A DNA stretch of 25,290 nucleotides from an uncultured Oscillospiraceae bacterium (GCA_900754605.1 CAAEDK010000022.1:1-25290), one strand, 5' to 3'. Positions 1 to 8,380 are shown, counted from the first letter of the stretch. Notes: a model not told the origin generated them from the sequence alone. Numbers and translations are program-made.

Positions 1-353
1 AGGGCCAGGGCAGACCGCCCGCACAGCCCCAGGGCCAGTATCAGACGCCCCCGCAGGGCGCCCAGCAACGCCCGCAGCAGGGCCAGGGCAGCCGGCCGAT
101 TCCTAGAGGCTGCCTTCTGGTCACTGGGGCACGGCTGAAAAACACCATCAACGGCGGGCAGCGTCTCAGTCTCCAGCTGGCGGACGAGAACAATTCTGTG
201 TTCCAGGCATATCTTCGGGAGCTGGATACCAGAATTGCACCGGGCGTTTTGCTCTCCGATGCGCAGATCACTACGCAGAACAAGGGCGGTGTAGTCCTCT
301 ATATACTGGAATCGTATCAAATTGTGGGCTCACCGGAAGAAAACGCAGCATAA
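1..353 (+). CDS. 3' end of a Pro/Gln-rich protein, function unknown (5' truncated by window)
   Basis: A reading frame is open from base 3 to the TAA at 351-353 and has no start in the window, so only about the last 116 residues are seen. The first 35 or so residues are a low-complexity stretch of Gly, Gln and Pro, typical of a flexible linker. The remaining ~80 residues look like a compact beta-rich domain ending in an acidic ENAA tail. A linker followed by such a domain could fit a DNA-binding OB-fold protein, but I do not recognise the family. The stop codon overlaps the ribosome site of the next gene (TAAGGAG), so the two are very probably cotranscribed. Presence of the frame is seen; function is unknown. 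Confidence 0.6.
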   Translation, partial: GQGRPPAQPQGQYQTPPQGAQQRPQQGQGSRPIPRGCLLVTGARLKNTINGGQRLSLQLADENNSVFQAYLRELDTRIAPGVLLSDAQITTQNKGGVVLYILESYQIVGSPEENAA

Positions 354-366
354 GGAGTTTTGCATT

Positions 367-2241
367 ATGGTAAAACCGATCAAGCAGTTTGAGATCTCAT
401 CCCTGAAGGTATCGGGCTTCAAGTGCTTTGCGGAAGAACGCAGCTTTTCGTTTGGTCCCATGAACGCAATTTTCGGCCACAATGCCCAGGGGAAAAGCAC
501 CATTGCGGACGCGATTTCCTACGCCATCACCGGAGTGTCCTTTTTCGGCAGCAACCGGATGGACAGGCTCCGCGCCCCAGGCAAAAACATCAGTGTTGAG
601 CTTCAGATCGTGGACGGCGAAGGGCAGCCCCACTGCCTGATCCGGAACAGGGTCGGCGACAACACAGATGTCTTCTGGGATGGACAGCCCATTGCGGCAA
701 AGGACCTGAATACTGTCTTTGCGGAACGCGACCTCTTTTTGGCGGTGTTCAATCCCCTGTATCTCATTGAGGTGCTTGGGAACAAGGGACGCGATCTCTT
801 TGAACGGTACATGCCGGAGGTGCCCCACGAAAAGGTAATGGAACAGCTGAGCGAACACAACCAGAGCATTTTGGCTCAAAATCCCTTCCTTTCCCCGGAG
901 GCCCTGGTCAAGCAGACGCGGGAATCGATCCGGGAGCTGGAGAGCACTTTGACCTACTGCCAGGGGCAGCAGGATCTGCTTCGATCCCAGAGGGAGCAGT
1001 CCGGAGTGCTGCTGGCGGACCGCCAAAAGGAGCTTCAGGATTGCCGCGTACGAATCCAGGAGCTGGAATCCATCCGCACCACTGGCTTTGATGGCTCCGA
1101 TTTGAAAGAACGACTGGCCGACCTTTATTCCCTGCACGAAGAATATGTGCGTGAGCAGGCGTCCCTGCCGCAGACAGACGATTTAGACGCCAAGTTCCGC
1201 GACCTGACGCAAAAGCGGGCAAAGCGTGAGGCGGATGTCTATCACAGCCAGTACGCCCAGGCCCTTGCTGACACACAGAAGCAGATCAACGAGCTCGGCA
1301 TGGAGCTGGCCCGCCACCGGCACATTCTGGCCGGCCTGCAGCCGGGTATCCGGTGCCCGATGTGCTACCAGACGGTAACACAGGAAACGCTTCCCGCCCT
1401 AAAGGATGAGTTCGAGGCGACGATCCGCCGGATCTGCGCACAGGGGAAAGAGCTTTCCGGGCAGCTTGACGAGCTGCACGGACTGGACGAAAAGGCCAGA
1501 GAGGTATTTGAAGCCTTCCGGGCCCAGGACATCGCCATGTGCAATCTGGAGCTTGCCGATATAGAGCTCCGCCGCCAGCAGGCGGTCGATGCTGTCAGGG
1601 CGGAAAATGAGCGCCGCCAGCAGAAAATCTCGGAGATCCGAGAGGAGATCCAAAATATAGAGCTGGATCTGGAGACGGGGCGCCTCTCCTCGGAAGAAAT
1701 GGTGGAACTGGAGTGCTTCAAGGAGCGCGCAAAGGCGCTGGAAGCGGAAATTGAGGTGCTGACCGAGCAGCAGGGGAGTTCCATGGGGGCCGATGTGGCC
1801 CCGGGTATCAGCGCGGAGGAAATCAACGCTGAGATTGTCAAGAAAAATGAGTTGCTTACCGCGCTTTCCAGCTACATTGCGGAACGGGTCCGGCAGCGGT
1901 TTGACCACCTGGACCTGAATCGCGTCTCCATCAGCCTCTATGAGGTTTCCAAGACGACCGGCGAGGTGCGCGATGTATTCAAGTTTAACTATGAGGACCG
2001 GCCGTACGTGATCCTCTCCCTGTCGGAAAAAATCAAGGCCGGTCTGGAGGTATCCGAACTGCTGAAGAAGATCGCCGGGATCAACTACCCTGTCTTCATT
2101 GACAACGGCGAGAGTGTCCCTGTGATCGACAATGTGAGGCCCAGCGGACAGACCTTCATCTCGCAGGTAGTCAAAAACGAACAGCTCCGTGTTGAGATTC
2201 TGGGCGCTGCGCCGGCAGGCCGGAGCGAACAGGCCGCGTAA
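367..2241 (+). CDS. RecF/Rad50/SMC-like AAA ATPase with central CxxC hook
   Basis: A 624-residue protein of the SMC/RecF/SbcC-like ATPase class. A Walker A motif GHNAQGKST lies at about residues 37-45. Long coiled-coil arms (about 180-500, rich in Glu, Gln, Leu and Arg) surround a CPMC motif at about 330-333, which resembles the zinc hook of Rad50. A C-terminal lobe has an LSLSEKIKAGLE segment like an ABC signature/D-loop, followed by PVFIDN at about 575-580 in the Walker B position. That Walker B is atypical, ending in Asp-Asn rather than Asp-Glu. The start at 367 is chosen because AAGGAG stands 7-8 bases upstream; a longer upstream extension overlaps the previous gene. Relatives bind DNA ends or act in recombination, repair or anti-phage defence. 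Its partner may be the primase-like gene that begins 16 bases downstream. Confidence 0.8.
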   Translation: MVKPIKQFEISSLKVSGFKCFAEERSFSFGPMNAIFGHNAQGKSTIADAISYAITGVSFFGSNRMDRLRAPGKNISVELQIVDGEGQPHCLIRNRVGDNTDVFWDGQPIAAKDLNTVFAERDLFLAVFNPLYLIEVLGNKGRDLFERYMPEVPHEKVMEQLSEHNQSILAQNPFLSPEALVKQTRESIRELESTLTYCQGQQDLLRSQREQSGVLLADRQKELQDCRVRIQELESIRTTGFDGSDLKERLADLYSLHEEYVREQASLPQTDDLDAKFRDLTQKRAKREADVYHSQYAQALADTQKQINELGMELARHRHILAGLQPGIRCPMCYQTVTQETLPALKDEFEATIRRICAQGKELSGQLDELHGLDEKAREVFEAFRAQDIAMCNLELADIELRRQQAVDAVRAENERRQQKISEIREEIQNIELDLETGRLSSEEMVELECFKERAKALEAEIEVLTEQQGSSMGADVAPGISAEEINAEIVKKNELLTALSSYIAERVRQRFDHLDLNRVSISLYEVSKTTGEVRDVFKFNYEDRPYVILSLSEKIKAGLEVSELLKKIAGINYPVFIDNGESVPVIDNVRPSGQTFISQVVKNEQLRVEILGAAPAGRSEQAA

Positions 2242-2257
2242 AGGCGGTGTCGCACGG

Positions 2258-3691
2258 ATGGGCAGGCATTACCCGCACGATCTATATGAGGAAATCCCGA
2301 TTTTGGAAGCAGCGCGGCGGTGTGGGCTTGTCCTGAATGATCGCACGCTGGAATGGGACGAGGTGGAAGCCTCGTGCCCATTCTGCGGCGATCGCGGCCC
2401 GGGGAAATATCATCTCTCCCTCAACACACGGAAAAATCAATACCGCTGTAATCTATGCGAGGCTTCCGGAAACAGCGTATCCCTGTACGCGAGAATGAAC
2501 GGGACCTCTTATCGGCAGGCGCATGAGGTGTTATCCAAGGATGGAGGCATCTACCGGTTTCCTCAGCAGCCCCTGTCACAAAAACCGCCCGAGCCGGAGC
2601 CAAAGCCCCTGGCCATGCGGCATGATGTTTACTATGATATGCTCTCCCATCTGACGCTCTCTCCGAAGCATCACAATGATCTGCTCTCCCGCGGTTTGTC
2701 AGAGGAGCGTATCAGTCAAAATATGTACCGCAGCCTCCCAAGCGGCACGTCCGCCCGGAGACTGCTGGCCGGCATGCTGTCTGATTTTCATGACCTGGAA
2801 GGAATCCCGGGCTTCTATGTGGATAAGGACGGCTTTTGGAACATCTCCGGACACAGCGGCCTCCTGGTGCCCTACTGCACAATGGATGGGTATATCCAGG
2901 GCCTTCAGGTCCGTCTGGACGATGAGAAAAACCCGGAGCGGAAGTACCGCTGGCTCGCCAGCCGGGGCCGCCCCCACGGAGTCCGATGCCCCGCGTGGAT
3001 TCATGTTACCGGGAATCCTAGCGCCACGACCGCCTACCTGACAGAGGGAGGTTTGAAAGGGGATGTGGCGAGCTTTCTGGATGATGACGCCTTGTTTCTG
3101 TGCTTTGCGGGCGTCACCGCGGTCAAGCACCTGGAGGATACGCTGAGACAGATGGAGCAGATCCAGGAGGTAGTTATCACGCTGGATATGGACAAGCTCA
3201 TGAATTGGCGTGTTCAGAACGCGCTGACGAAGATCATTGCGCTGGTCCGGTCCATTCGTGGGATCAAAATCCGCGTGATGAACTGGAATATGACATTCAA
3301 AGGCATTGACGACTTCTATCTCGCCCGCAATTATGCGGCAAAGCAGGGGGTCAACATTTTGGATATGAGCTCCAATTTTATCACGATCTATTTGGAGGAC
3401 CTGTGGAAACGGGAGTATCCCAAGCAGGACCGCGGCTTTATCCACACCTGCGAGTGGGAAGAGCTGACGCTCCCAGTCAATGAACTGACGGCAGACCCGC
3501 CCAAAGATATGCGGAAGGCCAAAAACTATCTGCGGCTCCTGCAGGAAGGGACAGCGGACTTTCCACCCCTGGTGTGCGTCAACCGCATGGTGATCGACGG
3601 ACAGCACCGCTTCTGGGCCTACCGGCAGGCCGGCTTTCAACAGGTCAAAGTCTATCAGAACAAGCCGTGGGCCATGCCCGCGGCGGCGTAA
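2258..3691 (+). CDS. Primase-like fusion: CHC2-type zinc finger, DUF3854/Toprim-like, ParB-like domain
   Basis: A 477-residue protein with three recognisable parts. First is a DnaG-type zinc-binding module with Cys40-x2-Cys43 and Cys64-x2-Cys67 framing a YHLSLNTRKN beta hairpin. Second is a DUF3854/Toprim-like domain with TEGGLKGDVAS (Glu263), an AGV segment, DMD (Asp310, Asp312) and KGIDDF (about 348-353). Third is a C-terminal ParB/sulfiredoxin-like domain ending in VIDGQHRFWAYRQAG (about 445-459). The first two parts are usual in plasmid and integrative-element primases; the ParB-like tail is unusual. The start at 2258 follows AAAGGCGG at about 2240-2247. The longer version from 2189 would overlap the previous gene by 53 bases and is less likely. 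It may prime replication of the element while also binding or cutting DNA, but that role is inference. Confidence 0.8.
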   Translation: MGRHYPHDLYEEIPILEAARRCGLVLNDRTLEWDEVEASCPFCGDRGPGKYHLSLNTRKNQYRCNLCEASGNSVSLYARMNGTSYRQAHEVLSKDGGIYRFPQQPLSQKPPEPEPKPLAMRHDVYYDMLSHLTLSPKHHNDLLSRGLSEERISQNMYRSLPSGTSARRLLAGMLSDFHDLEGIPGFYVDKDGFWNISGHSGLLVPYCTMDGYIQGLQVRLDDEKNPERKYRWLASRGRPHGVRCPAWIHVTGNPSATTAYLTEGGLKGDVASFLDDDALFLCFAGVTAVKHLEDTLRQMEQIQEVVITLDMDKLMNWRVQNALTKIIALVRSIRGIKIRVMNWNMTFKGIDDFYLARNYAAKQGVNILDMSSNFITIYLEDLWKREYPKQDRGFIHTCEWEELTLPVNELTADPPKDMRKAKNYLRLLQEGTADFPPLVCVNRMVIDGQHRFWAYRQAGFQQVKVYQNKPWAMPAAA

Positions 3692-3701
3692 AAGGAGGAG
3701 C

Positions 3702-3959
3702 ATGGAGATGGACACACAATCTATCCGGGAAAAGCTCATGGGGCGCGTCCAGCTCATCGAGCGGCGCAATGACAACAATGAGAGCGTGATCCACTGCTTC
3801 GGCGCTCTGGGGCAGTCTGGCGTCGCAGAAGCGGATGTACTCCATCTGTGCGGCTTTTACGGCATTCCATACCATGGGAGCTGGACGGTGGAGGCCGCAA
3901 GCGATATTGGCGACAGCTTTTACCTCCGGCTTCCGCTGGGAGGTGAAGCAGATGCTTGA
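3702..3959 (+). CDS. Small hypothetical protein in replication-module operon
   Basis: An 85-residue protein that I do not recognise. A strong AAAGGAGGAG ribosome site ends just before the ATG at 3702, and the gene starts 10 bases after the primase-like gene. The sequence begins with a charged helix (residues 1-30), then has a Cys/His-containing middle (IHCF, HLCGFYGIPYH) and a short C-terminal beta-like segment. The two Cys and nearby His residues could hold a metal, but there is no clear CxxC pair. Its last eight bases (ATGCTTGA) are shared with the start of the next gene, which suggests translational coupling. Confidence 0.65.
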   Translation: MEMDTQSIREKLMGRVQLIERRNDNNESVIHCFGALGQSGVAEADVLHLCGFYGIPYHGSWTVEAASDIGDSFYLRLPLGGEADA

Positions 3960-4311
3960 GATCATTGCCAACGGCAGCAACACCTACCCCTACCAAAAGA
4001 GCACGCTGAGTGACCTGTACAGGCTCCTGGAGACCTACACCCTGGACCCTGTATTCGAGCGGTATGGGGAATTTGTCAACCGGACTCCGTGCTGGATAGA
4101 CGGTGAAACCGCCCGGAAGTATTCGGGCGCGTCTGTGATCGCCGGCAATTTCCTCTCATACAGCCATGCGTTTTATCTCATTACGGATCAGGAAGAGCTG
4201 ATCCGCTCCCTGGAGAGGCTGATCGAAAAGAACAGGGCTTCTCCCCAATACCAGGCCGCCCGGGCGCGCTGGCTCTCTTCTGATGACAGGCCGCAACCCG
4301 ATCGCCAATAA
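3952..4311 (+). CDS. Small hypothetical protein, translationally coupled to upstream gene
   Basis: A 119-residue protein with no family I can name. The ATG at 3952 lies inside the end of the preceding gene, with GGGAGG upstream at about 3939-3944; a longer form from 3835 would lie entirely within that gene and is less likely. The protein is mixed alpha/beta, with a C-terminal helix rich in Glu and Arg (SLERLIEKNRASPQYQAARAR). The end of the gene overlaps an upstream extension of the next reading frame but not its probable start. Confidence 0.6.
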   Translation: MLEIIANGSNTYPYQKSTLSDLYRLLETYTLDPVFERYGEFVNRTPCWIDGETARKYSGASVIAGNFLSYSHAFYLITDQEELIRSLERLIEKNRASPQYQAARARWLSSDDRPQPDRQ

Positions 4312-4333
4312 CAAACCGGAAAGGATGAATCTG

Positions 4334-4810
4334 ATGGAGTTCAAAGATTTTCAATATCTGACGCACGGAGATCCGGTCACGTTCCTGCTTGCGTGGAACA
4401 TGCTTCTGGAAAACGGCCGCGTCTCGCTTCGGGAACACGATGTATCCGATCTGGCCGCCGGCCTCCAAGTGAGGATGTCCAATTTTATGACGGAGGAAAA
4501 GACCCGCAGCGTGGCGGAAACCGCCAAAGGGCTCGCGGAGCTGGAGCCCAGCCTGATCCTTCACTTCCTTCAGCGCGCCAGCCACATCATCACGCTCCCC
4601 GGGGAGCCCCAGGAGGGACAATGCCCGGTTTGCGGCGGAGGGCTGAAGTACCAGACCCCCGTAGTAGACGGCCATGAGGTACGCAGACGCTACCGTTGCG
4701 AGGACTGCGCCGCCACCGGGGAGGAAGTGCTCCACTGGACCTGTGTGGGCCATACGAATGTTCACACCGCCGACGGCGAGCCCTTTTCGCCCTCCGGCAG
4801 CGAAGCATGA
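4334..4810 (+). CDS. Zinc-ribbon hypothetical protein
   Basis: A 158-residue protein. The C-terminal part has a treble-clef or ribbon pattern: CPVC at about residues 97-100 and CEDC at about 122-125, separated by a predicted beta hairpin, with a further Cys and His just after (WTCVGH). This could bind zinc and perhaps nucleic acid. The N-terminal ~80 residues look helical and match nothing I recognise. The ATG at 4334 is preferred because GGAAAGGA sits 8 bases upstream; ATG at 4325 is possible but overlaps that site. The gene follows the previous one by 22 bases in the same transcription unit. Confidence 0.65.
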   Translation: MEFKDFQYLTHGDPVTFLLAWNMLLENGRVSLREHDVSDLAAGLQVRMSNFMTEEKTRSVAETAKGLAELEPSLILHFLQRASHIITLPGEPQEGQCPVCGGGLKYQTPVVDGHEVRRRYRCEDCAATGEEVLHWTCVGHTNVHTADGEPFSPSGSEA

Positions 4811-4865
4811 TCTCCTTGAAGCGCAGCAAAGAGGGCAGATATAGATTTTAAGGGAGGCATTTCAA

Positions 4866-5861
4866 ATGAATCAGACCAATAACACCATCCAGTTCAGCCA
4901 GTTTGCAGCCGTTTCCAAGGACAGCGACGAGGTGCTGGGCAAGATCCTCTACTACACCCTCTCCAGCATTTTAATTGACCGCGAGGTGCTGGCCAGGCTC
5001 TGTGATACCGTGGACTTCCCCTATAAGCCCATCCGCCGCTCCTCTCTGGCGGACGCGTTCCGGAGCGCCACCGGGGATATTTACCACAGGCTGGTGGTCA
5101 AGGACGCGGGCGTTCCGCAGATCATCAATGTCTACTGCAGGGATAACCGTGGGCCGAAGGGGATCATCTCCCGCGAGCTGGTCAAGGAGACACTTCATGA
5201 GGATACCAACGAGTACAAGAAGCTGGCGAATATCAGCCTGGACCGGGGCAGCGGCGTATTCTCCTATGACAACCTGGAGGCCGATCCCAATGTGGACGCG
5301 CTCTCCTGCTGCCAGGACGCGCAGGAGCTGTTTGCGCTCTACCAGACCTGCGCCAGCCGCCGGCAGATCGACACGCTGCTGCAAAACTATCTGGACACCA
5401 TGCAGGCGGTAAAGGCGGCCCGCGGGCGCATCTACTTTATCCCCAGGGACTATATGCCGAAGCTGGCGCTCTTTGAGGACTTCATCGCCCTTTTAGAGCA
5501 GCACAATCAGCATAAATACGCCGACCGGCTGCCCCTTGACGCCAACAGTATGTTCGTAGTGGACGATGAAAAGCAGCGGAGCAAGATGGCGCTGGCCTTC
5601 TACCGTACGATCCAAAAGGATTTGGCAGAGTATGAAAAAAGGGCCACCCATCTCATCCAAAGCGGCAACCAGAGTCCGGCCATCATGGACCGGATGGTAT
5701 TGAGCATCCGGGAGCTCGAGCGGAAGAAAATTTATTACGAATCCATCCTCAAGCAGGAGCTCCATGAGGTGGATGAACAATATACCTCTTTGCGGTATCT
5801 GTCTGATGAACTGCAGATCCGCGCACGCAGTATCCAGGCGCAGAAGCGTCTGGCGGCATAA
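4866..5861 (+). CDS. Conserved hypothetical protein of mobile-element type, 331 residues
   Basis: A 331-residue, largely helical, charged soluble protein without signal peptide or membrane segment. The N-terminal half (to about residue 150) has several beta-like stretches. The C-terminal third (about 215-325) looks like a coiled coil (QKDLAEYEKRATHLIQ, IRELERKKIYYESILKQ). Proteins of this kind with a neighbouring ATPase and primase are usual in Clostridia integrative elements, but I cannot assign a function. The start is well supported by AGGGAGG 8-9 bases upstream. A strong inverted repeat follows 11 bases after the stop, so this is probably the last gene of the first transcription unit. Confidence 0.7.
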   Translation: MNQTNNTIQFSQFAAVSKDSDEVLGKILYYTLSSILIDREVLARLCDTVDFPYKPIRRSSLADAFRSATGDIYHRLVVKDAGVPQIINVYCRDNRGPKGIISRELVKETLHEDTNEYKKLANISLDRGSGVFSYDNLEADPNVDALSCCQDAQELFALYQTCASRRQIDTLLQNYLDTMQAVKAARGRIYFIPRDYMPKLALFEDFIALLEQHNQHKYADRLPLDANSMFVVDDEKQRSKMALAFYRTIQKDLAEYEKRATHLIQSGNQSPAIMDRMVLSIRELERKKIYYESILKQELHEVDEQYTSLRYLSDELQIRARSIQAQKRLAA

Positions 5862-5871
5862 CCGTGTTTGA

Positions 5872-5900
5872 GCCGGGCGGTCCTGATAAGGCCGCCCGGC
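5872..5900 (+). terminator. GC-rich inverted repeat, probable terminator
   Basis: GCCGGGCGG at 5872-5880 pairs with CCGCCCGGC at 5892-5900, with an inner CCT/AGG pairing closing a four-base loop. The stem starts right after the stop of the 331-residue gene. Only a weak T-rich stretch (CCCTTATATT) follows, so efficiency is uncertain. Seen in sequence; the termination role is inferred. Confidence 0.5.
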
Positions 5901-6074
5901 CCCTTATATTCCCTGCCGCCGCTCCTGGCTACCCGGTCTTGGGCCTTTCCGTGCGCTCAGCAGCCGGAAGGCGGGCCCCGCAGTCAGGCCGACGCCGGAT
6001 ATGGGAAGCATCCCTGGGAAAACCGCCGGGCACAAAAGCAGTTTCGCAGATAGTGGAAGGGAGACTACGAGAAG

Positions 6075-6497
6075 ATGGCAAAACGAGTCTTGGCGGACTT
6101 TGATCTGTTCGCCCACACCTGCCCCTATTTCTACAACGGAGCCCCTGTCAACAACGGGTACGGGTGCAGGCACCCGGAATGCGGGGAGGACGAGGAGGAC
6201 GATGCCGGACAGCCCTGCGGCTGCTGCCACCGTTACACCTGCCCGATCTGCTGCCCCTTCGGGGAAGAGGACCTGGACGATCCAGAGCTTGACCTGGACG
6301 GCCGGGGCCGGCAGGAACTTTTTGACCGAGACGGCGGATTTGCAGACGGCGGGGAGCTCGTCACCGTTGCATCAGGCGATGAAGCGGGTGAAGAGGAACG
6401 CGCCGCGCTGCTTGCCTATAACCGCTACCTTCACCGCTATGACAAGGAATGGCTGGAAAAGCACCCCCGGCAGGAGCCACAGTCTCCGGCGCGATAA
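6075..6497 (+). CDS. Cys-rich acidic hypothetical protein
   Basis: A 140-residue protein. Its first 60 residues hold eleven cysteines in closely spaced groups (HTCPYFYN, GCRHPECGED, PCGCCHRYTCPICCPFG), which suggests a multi-metal zinc-binding module. The rest is very acidic (EEDLDDPELDLD) and ends in a basic helix with YNRYLHRYDKEWLEKH. No family recognised. The ATG at 6075 has GGAAGGGAG at 6056-6064, rather far, and a weaker GAGAAG just upstream. About 200 bases separate it from the previous gene, so it may have its own promoter. Confidence 0.6.
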   Translation: MAKRVLADFDLFAHTCPYFYNGAPVNNGYGCRHPECGEDEEDDAGQPCGCCHRYTCPICCPFGEEDLDDPELDLDGRGRQELFDRDGGFADGGELVTVASGDEAGEEERAALLAYNRYLHRYDKEWLEKHPRQEPQSPAR

Positions 6498-6518
6498 AAC
6501 GAAAAGAAGGGTGATAGT

Positions 6519-6965
6519 ATGAGCAGTATGCAGAAAAACCGGTATCAGGAGATGCGGGAGCGCCATCAGGCGGAGGTGAACGACTTCCCCCTGATGTTCG
6601 CCTTTGATGCCCGGCAGTTCGCGGAAGGGCTGCGCAGGCTCGGCCTTCGGTCCTCCGACAAAGACAAGGTGTGCGCCCTGCCCGGCACCGGAGGTTTCTG
6701 CCGAAAGAGCGATTTACCGGCGCTGAAAGGCATGTTTGCCCGGCACCATAGAGAGCTTCAGGAGGCCATTGGCGCAGACCCTACCGGCCGGGGATTCATC
6801 TACGAGATGTTCCGCACGGAACTTTCCAACCACGAATATGCCTACACACAGGACGTGTCGGAGACGCTGGACTGCCTTGGCATCACACAGCAGATGCTGG
6901 AAGCTGTACCGCAGCTCCAAACCGGCCTGGCGCTGGCGTGCAGATCGCTTTTGAAGCATGCCTGA
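6519..6965 (+). CDS. Hypothetical protein, 148 residues
   Basis: A 148-residue soluble, mostly helical protein. It has one FDARQFAEGLRRLGL helix, a Cys/Gly-rich loop (VCALPGTGGFCRKSD) and a C-terminal helical part (SETLDCLGITQQMLEAV). It begins 21 bases after the Cys-rich gene with AGAAGGGTG as ribosome site, so it is likely cotranscribed. I do not recognise the family. Such small proteins are usual cargo of integrative elements in Clostridia. Confidence 0.6.
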   Translation: MSSMQKNRYQEMRERHQAEVNDFPLMFAFDARQFAEGLRRLGLRSSDKDKVCALPGTGGFCRKSDLPALKGMFARHHRELQEAIGADPTGRGFIYEMFRTELSNHEYAYTQDVSETLDCLGITQQMLEAVPQLQTGLALACRSLLKHA

Positions 6966-7050
6966 AGGGCCCGGGCCGCGTCCGCGGCGCGGGACAGGGC
7001 GCGAAACAGCCGGAGAGATATGGCCGGACCGAAGCACAGGGGGGAATTTG

Positions 7051-7533
7051 ATGCAAAAAAACAGATTCCAATATTACATCAAGGGATACAGGTACGCTCC
7101 GGAGAGCTTTCACGCATTCAAGGGGCTTTCCGGGCATAGGCCGGTAGAGATCCCTCTCTCAGACAGCCAGAGGCAGCAGATGGGCTATCTGTGCGTGACG
7201 CAGAGTGGAAAGGCCGCCATAGATTATGTGAAACGCATCGAACGGGCCAGAGCCAGAAAGCCGAAGTCCTTCGTGACCTATGGCTTCCAGGTCAGAGAAG
7301 ATCCCCGTAGATACGTCTATGCCCCCAGCCTGCGCTGCCGGCCGGACGCGCCGCTCACAGAGCGGCTTGGCATTCTGCGTGAATTGAGAGCGCAGTTTGC
7401 CCTGGACGGCGGACGAGTGGAGCAGCTGACCGAATGCAAGCTGGACGGGCGCTTTCGCCCCGCCAATGTACGGCGGCGCTATGTGACCGCCGACCTGAAC
7501 AGACCTGTTGTGGTCCACCTGCGGGCAGCTTAA
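7051..7533 (+). CDS. Basic hypothetical protein, 160 residues
   Basis: A 160-residue basic protein. Starting at 7051 is supported by AGGGGGG about 6 bases upstream; the extension to 6958 is a low-complexity Pro/Arg stretch that overlaps the previous gene and is probably not translated. There are many Tyr and Arg residues (FQYYIKGYRYAPE, ERARARKPKSFVTYGF) and no Cys cluster or membrane segment. A nucleic-acid contact is conceivable from the charge, but nothing identifies it. Confidence 0.55.
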   Translation: MQKNRFQYYIKGYRYAPESFHAFKGLSGHRPVEIPLSDSQRQQMGYLCVTQSGKAAIDYVKRIERARARKPKSFVTYGFQVREDPRRYVYAPSLRCRPDAPLTERLGILRELRAQFALDGGRVEQLTECKLDGRFRPANVRRRYVTADLNRPVVVHLRAA

Positions 7534-7571
7534 CCAGGAAGAAAACTGAATTTCATAAGGAAGACATCGCC

Positions 7572-7853
7572 ATGAATCAAACTTATTTCCATGGCTTTTC
7601 CAGCGACATGGACAGCCCGGAGGATATCTGGAGTATTCCAGACACTATGACTCCATTCATGGGCCGGAGGAATCCCCAGAGCCGAACGATCCGGAGAAAG
7701 CGTGAGCGGAAAAGGGCCTTGAAGCCGCAGTCCCGCACGCGGGGCCGCGCCGCCGCTCATCCGCTGGAGATCCTTTTACCAAACGGAGGCGTAAAGCCCC
7801 TGGCTTTAGCCATGGGGAGTGTCAAACAAATATCATGGAGGAATGGAACATGA
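7572..7853 (+). CDS. Small basic hypothetical protein
   Basis: A 93-residue reading frame with AAGGAAG 8 bases before the ATG at 7572. The N-terminal part is acidic (DMDSPEDIW) and the middle is strongly basic (RRKRERKRALKPQSRTRGR). The stop overlaps the next start as ATGA at 7850-7853, which supports real translation. No family recognised. Confidence 0.5.
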   Translation: MNQTYFHGFSSDMDSPEDIWSIPDTMTPFMGRRNPQSRTIRRKRERKRALKPQSRTRGRAAAHPLEILLPNGGVKPLALAMGSVKQISWRNGT

Positions 7854-8062
7854 AACAGCTCGGAAATCTGTCCATCGTATGCGCCAAACGCCCCGACGTG
7901 CTGATGCAGGTCTATGGCGGCCGGGTGAGCGTCCATGTGGGCGAAGGACCGGAGCGCGCCAGGATGGACGCCGCATGGGACGATGATAAGATGATCCAGT
8001 TGATCATCCGCGAATTGAATTTTGGCCGCTATGCCGCTCCCAGCCGTGGGAAAGCGGCCTGA
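7850..8062 (+). CDS. Small hypothetical protein, ATGA-coupled
   Basis: A 70-residue protein beginning MKQLGNLSIVCAKRP. The ATG at 7850 has GGAGGAA 6-7 bases upstream and overlaps the stop of the preceding gene by ATGA. The first half is beta-like (NLSIVCAKRPDVLMQVYGGRVSVHV) and the second half contains a helix (DDDKMIQLIIRELN). The shape suits a small regulator or structural accessory protein, but this is only a guess. Confidence 0.55.
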   Translation: MKQLGNLSIVCAKRPDVLMQVYGGRVSVHVGEGPERARMDAAWDDDKMIQLIIRELNFGRYAAPSRGKAA

Positions 8063-8078
8063 TGGGAGGAACGCGGCC

Positions 8079-8276
8079 ATGACTGACTTTCAGAACGATA
8101 TGTACCGCCGGTATCTCGCATCCGGGCAGGCAGAGAAGGCGGAGGCGTTCCGCCAAGCCGGCGCGGACCAGCGCGGCGCCGAGCTGGCGCAGACAGAAGC
8201 CGAGGTGCGGGAGGCGGTGGAACTGCACGTCTACTGCGATATGTGCCTGAGCGATATTCAATCTACCTGCCGCTGA
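8079..8276 (+). CDS. Small helical hypothetical protein
   Basis: A 65-residue, mainly helical, Gln/Ala/Glu-rich protein with GGGAGGA about 8 bases before the ATG at 8079. It ends in a short Cys-containing tail (YCDMCLSDIQSTCR) with a CDMC pair that could bind metal. The frame reopens after the TGA at 8274-8276 and runs another 28 codons to a TAA at 8358-8360, so an ancestral longer protein cut by a stop codon is possible. Function unknown. Confidence 0.5.
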   Translation: MTDFQNDMYRRYLASGQAEKAEAFRQAGADQRGAELAQTEAEVREAVELHVYCDMCLSDIQSTCR

Positions 8277-8380
8277 AGAGGGATCAAGCTCGGGAAGAGC
8301 CGGAGCCGGATGGAGGCGGCCCTAATCGAGGCCCTCGTGAAAGAGCGCATGGAAAAACTGTAAAACTGCTTCCCGCGGAG

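Noticed and set aside
397..1137. Long minus-strand frame of 246 codons inside the ATPase gene
   Set aside because: Lies wholly within a gene with clear motifs, has no ribosome site and no domain; a shadow of GC-rich coding sequence.
2699..3778. Minus-strand frame of 359 codons opposite the primase-like gene
   Set aside because: Antisense to a gene with recognised zinc finger, Toprim-like and ParB-like motifs; no ribosome site or motif of its own.
5864..6103. Plus-strand frames in the gap after the 331-residue gene
   Set aside because: They read through the terminator-like hairpin, are Pro/Arg-rich, and have no ribosome site.
8310..8360. Tiny frame MEAALIEALVKERMEKL
   Set aside because: Only 17 codons without ribosome site; probably the tail of the frame interrupted by the stop at 8276, mentioned there.
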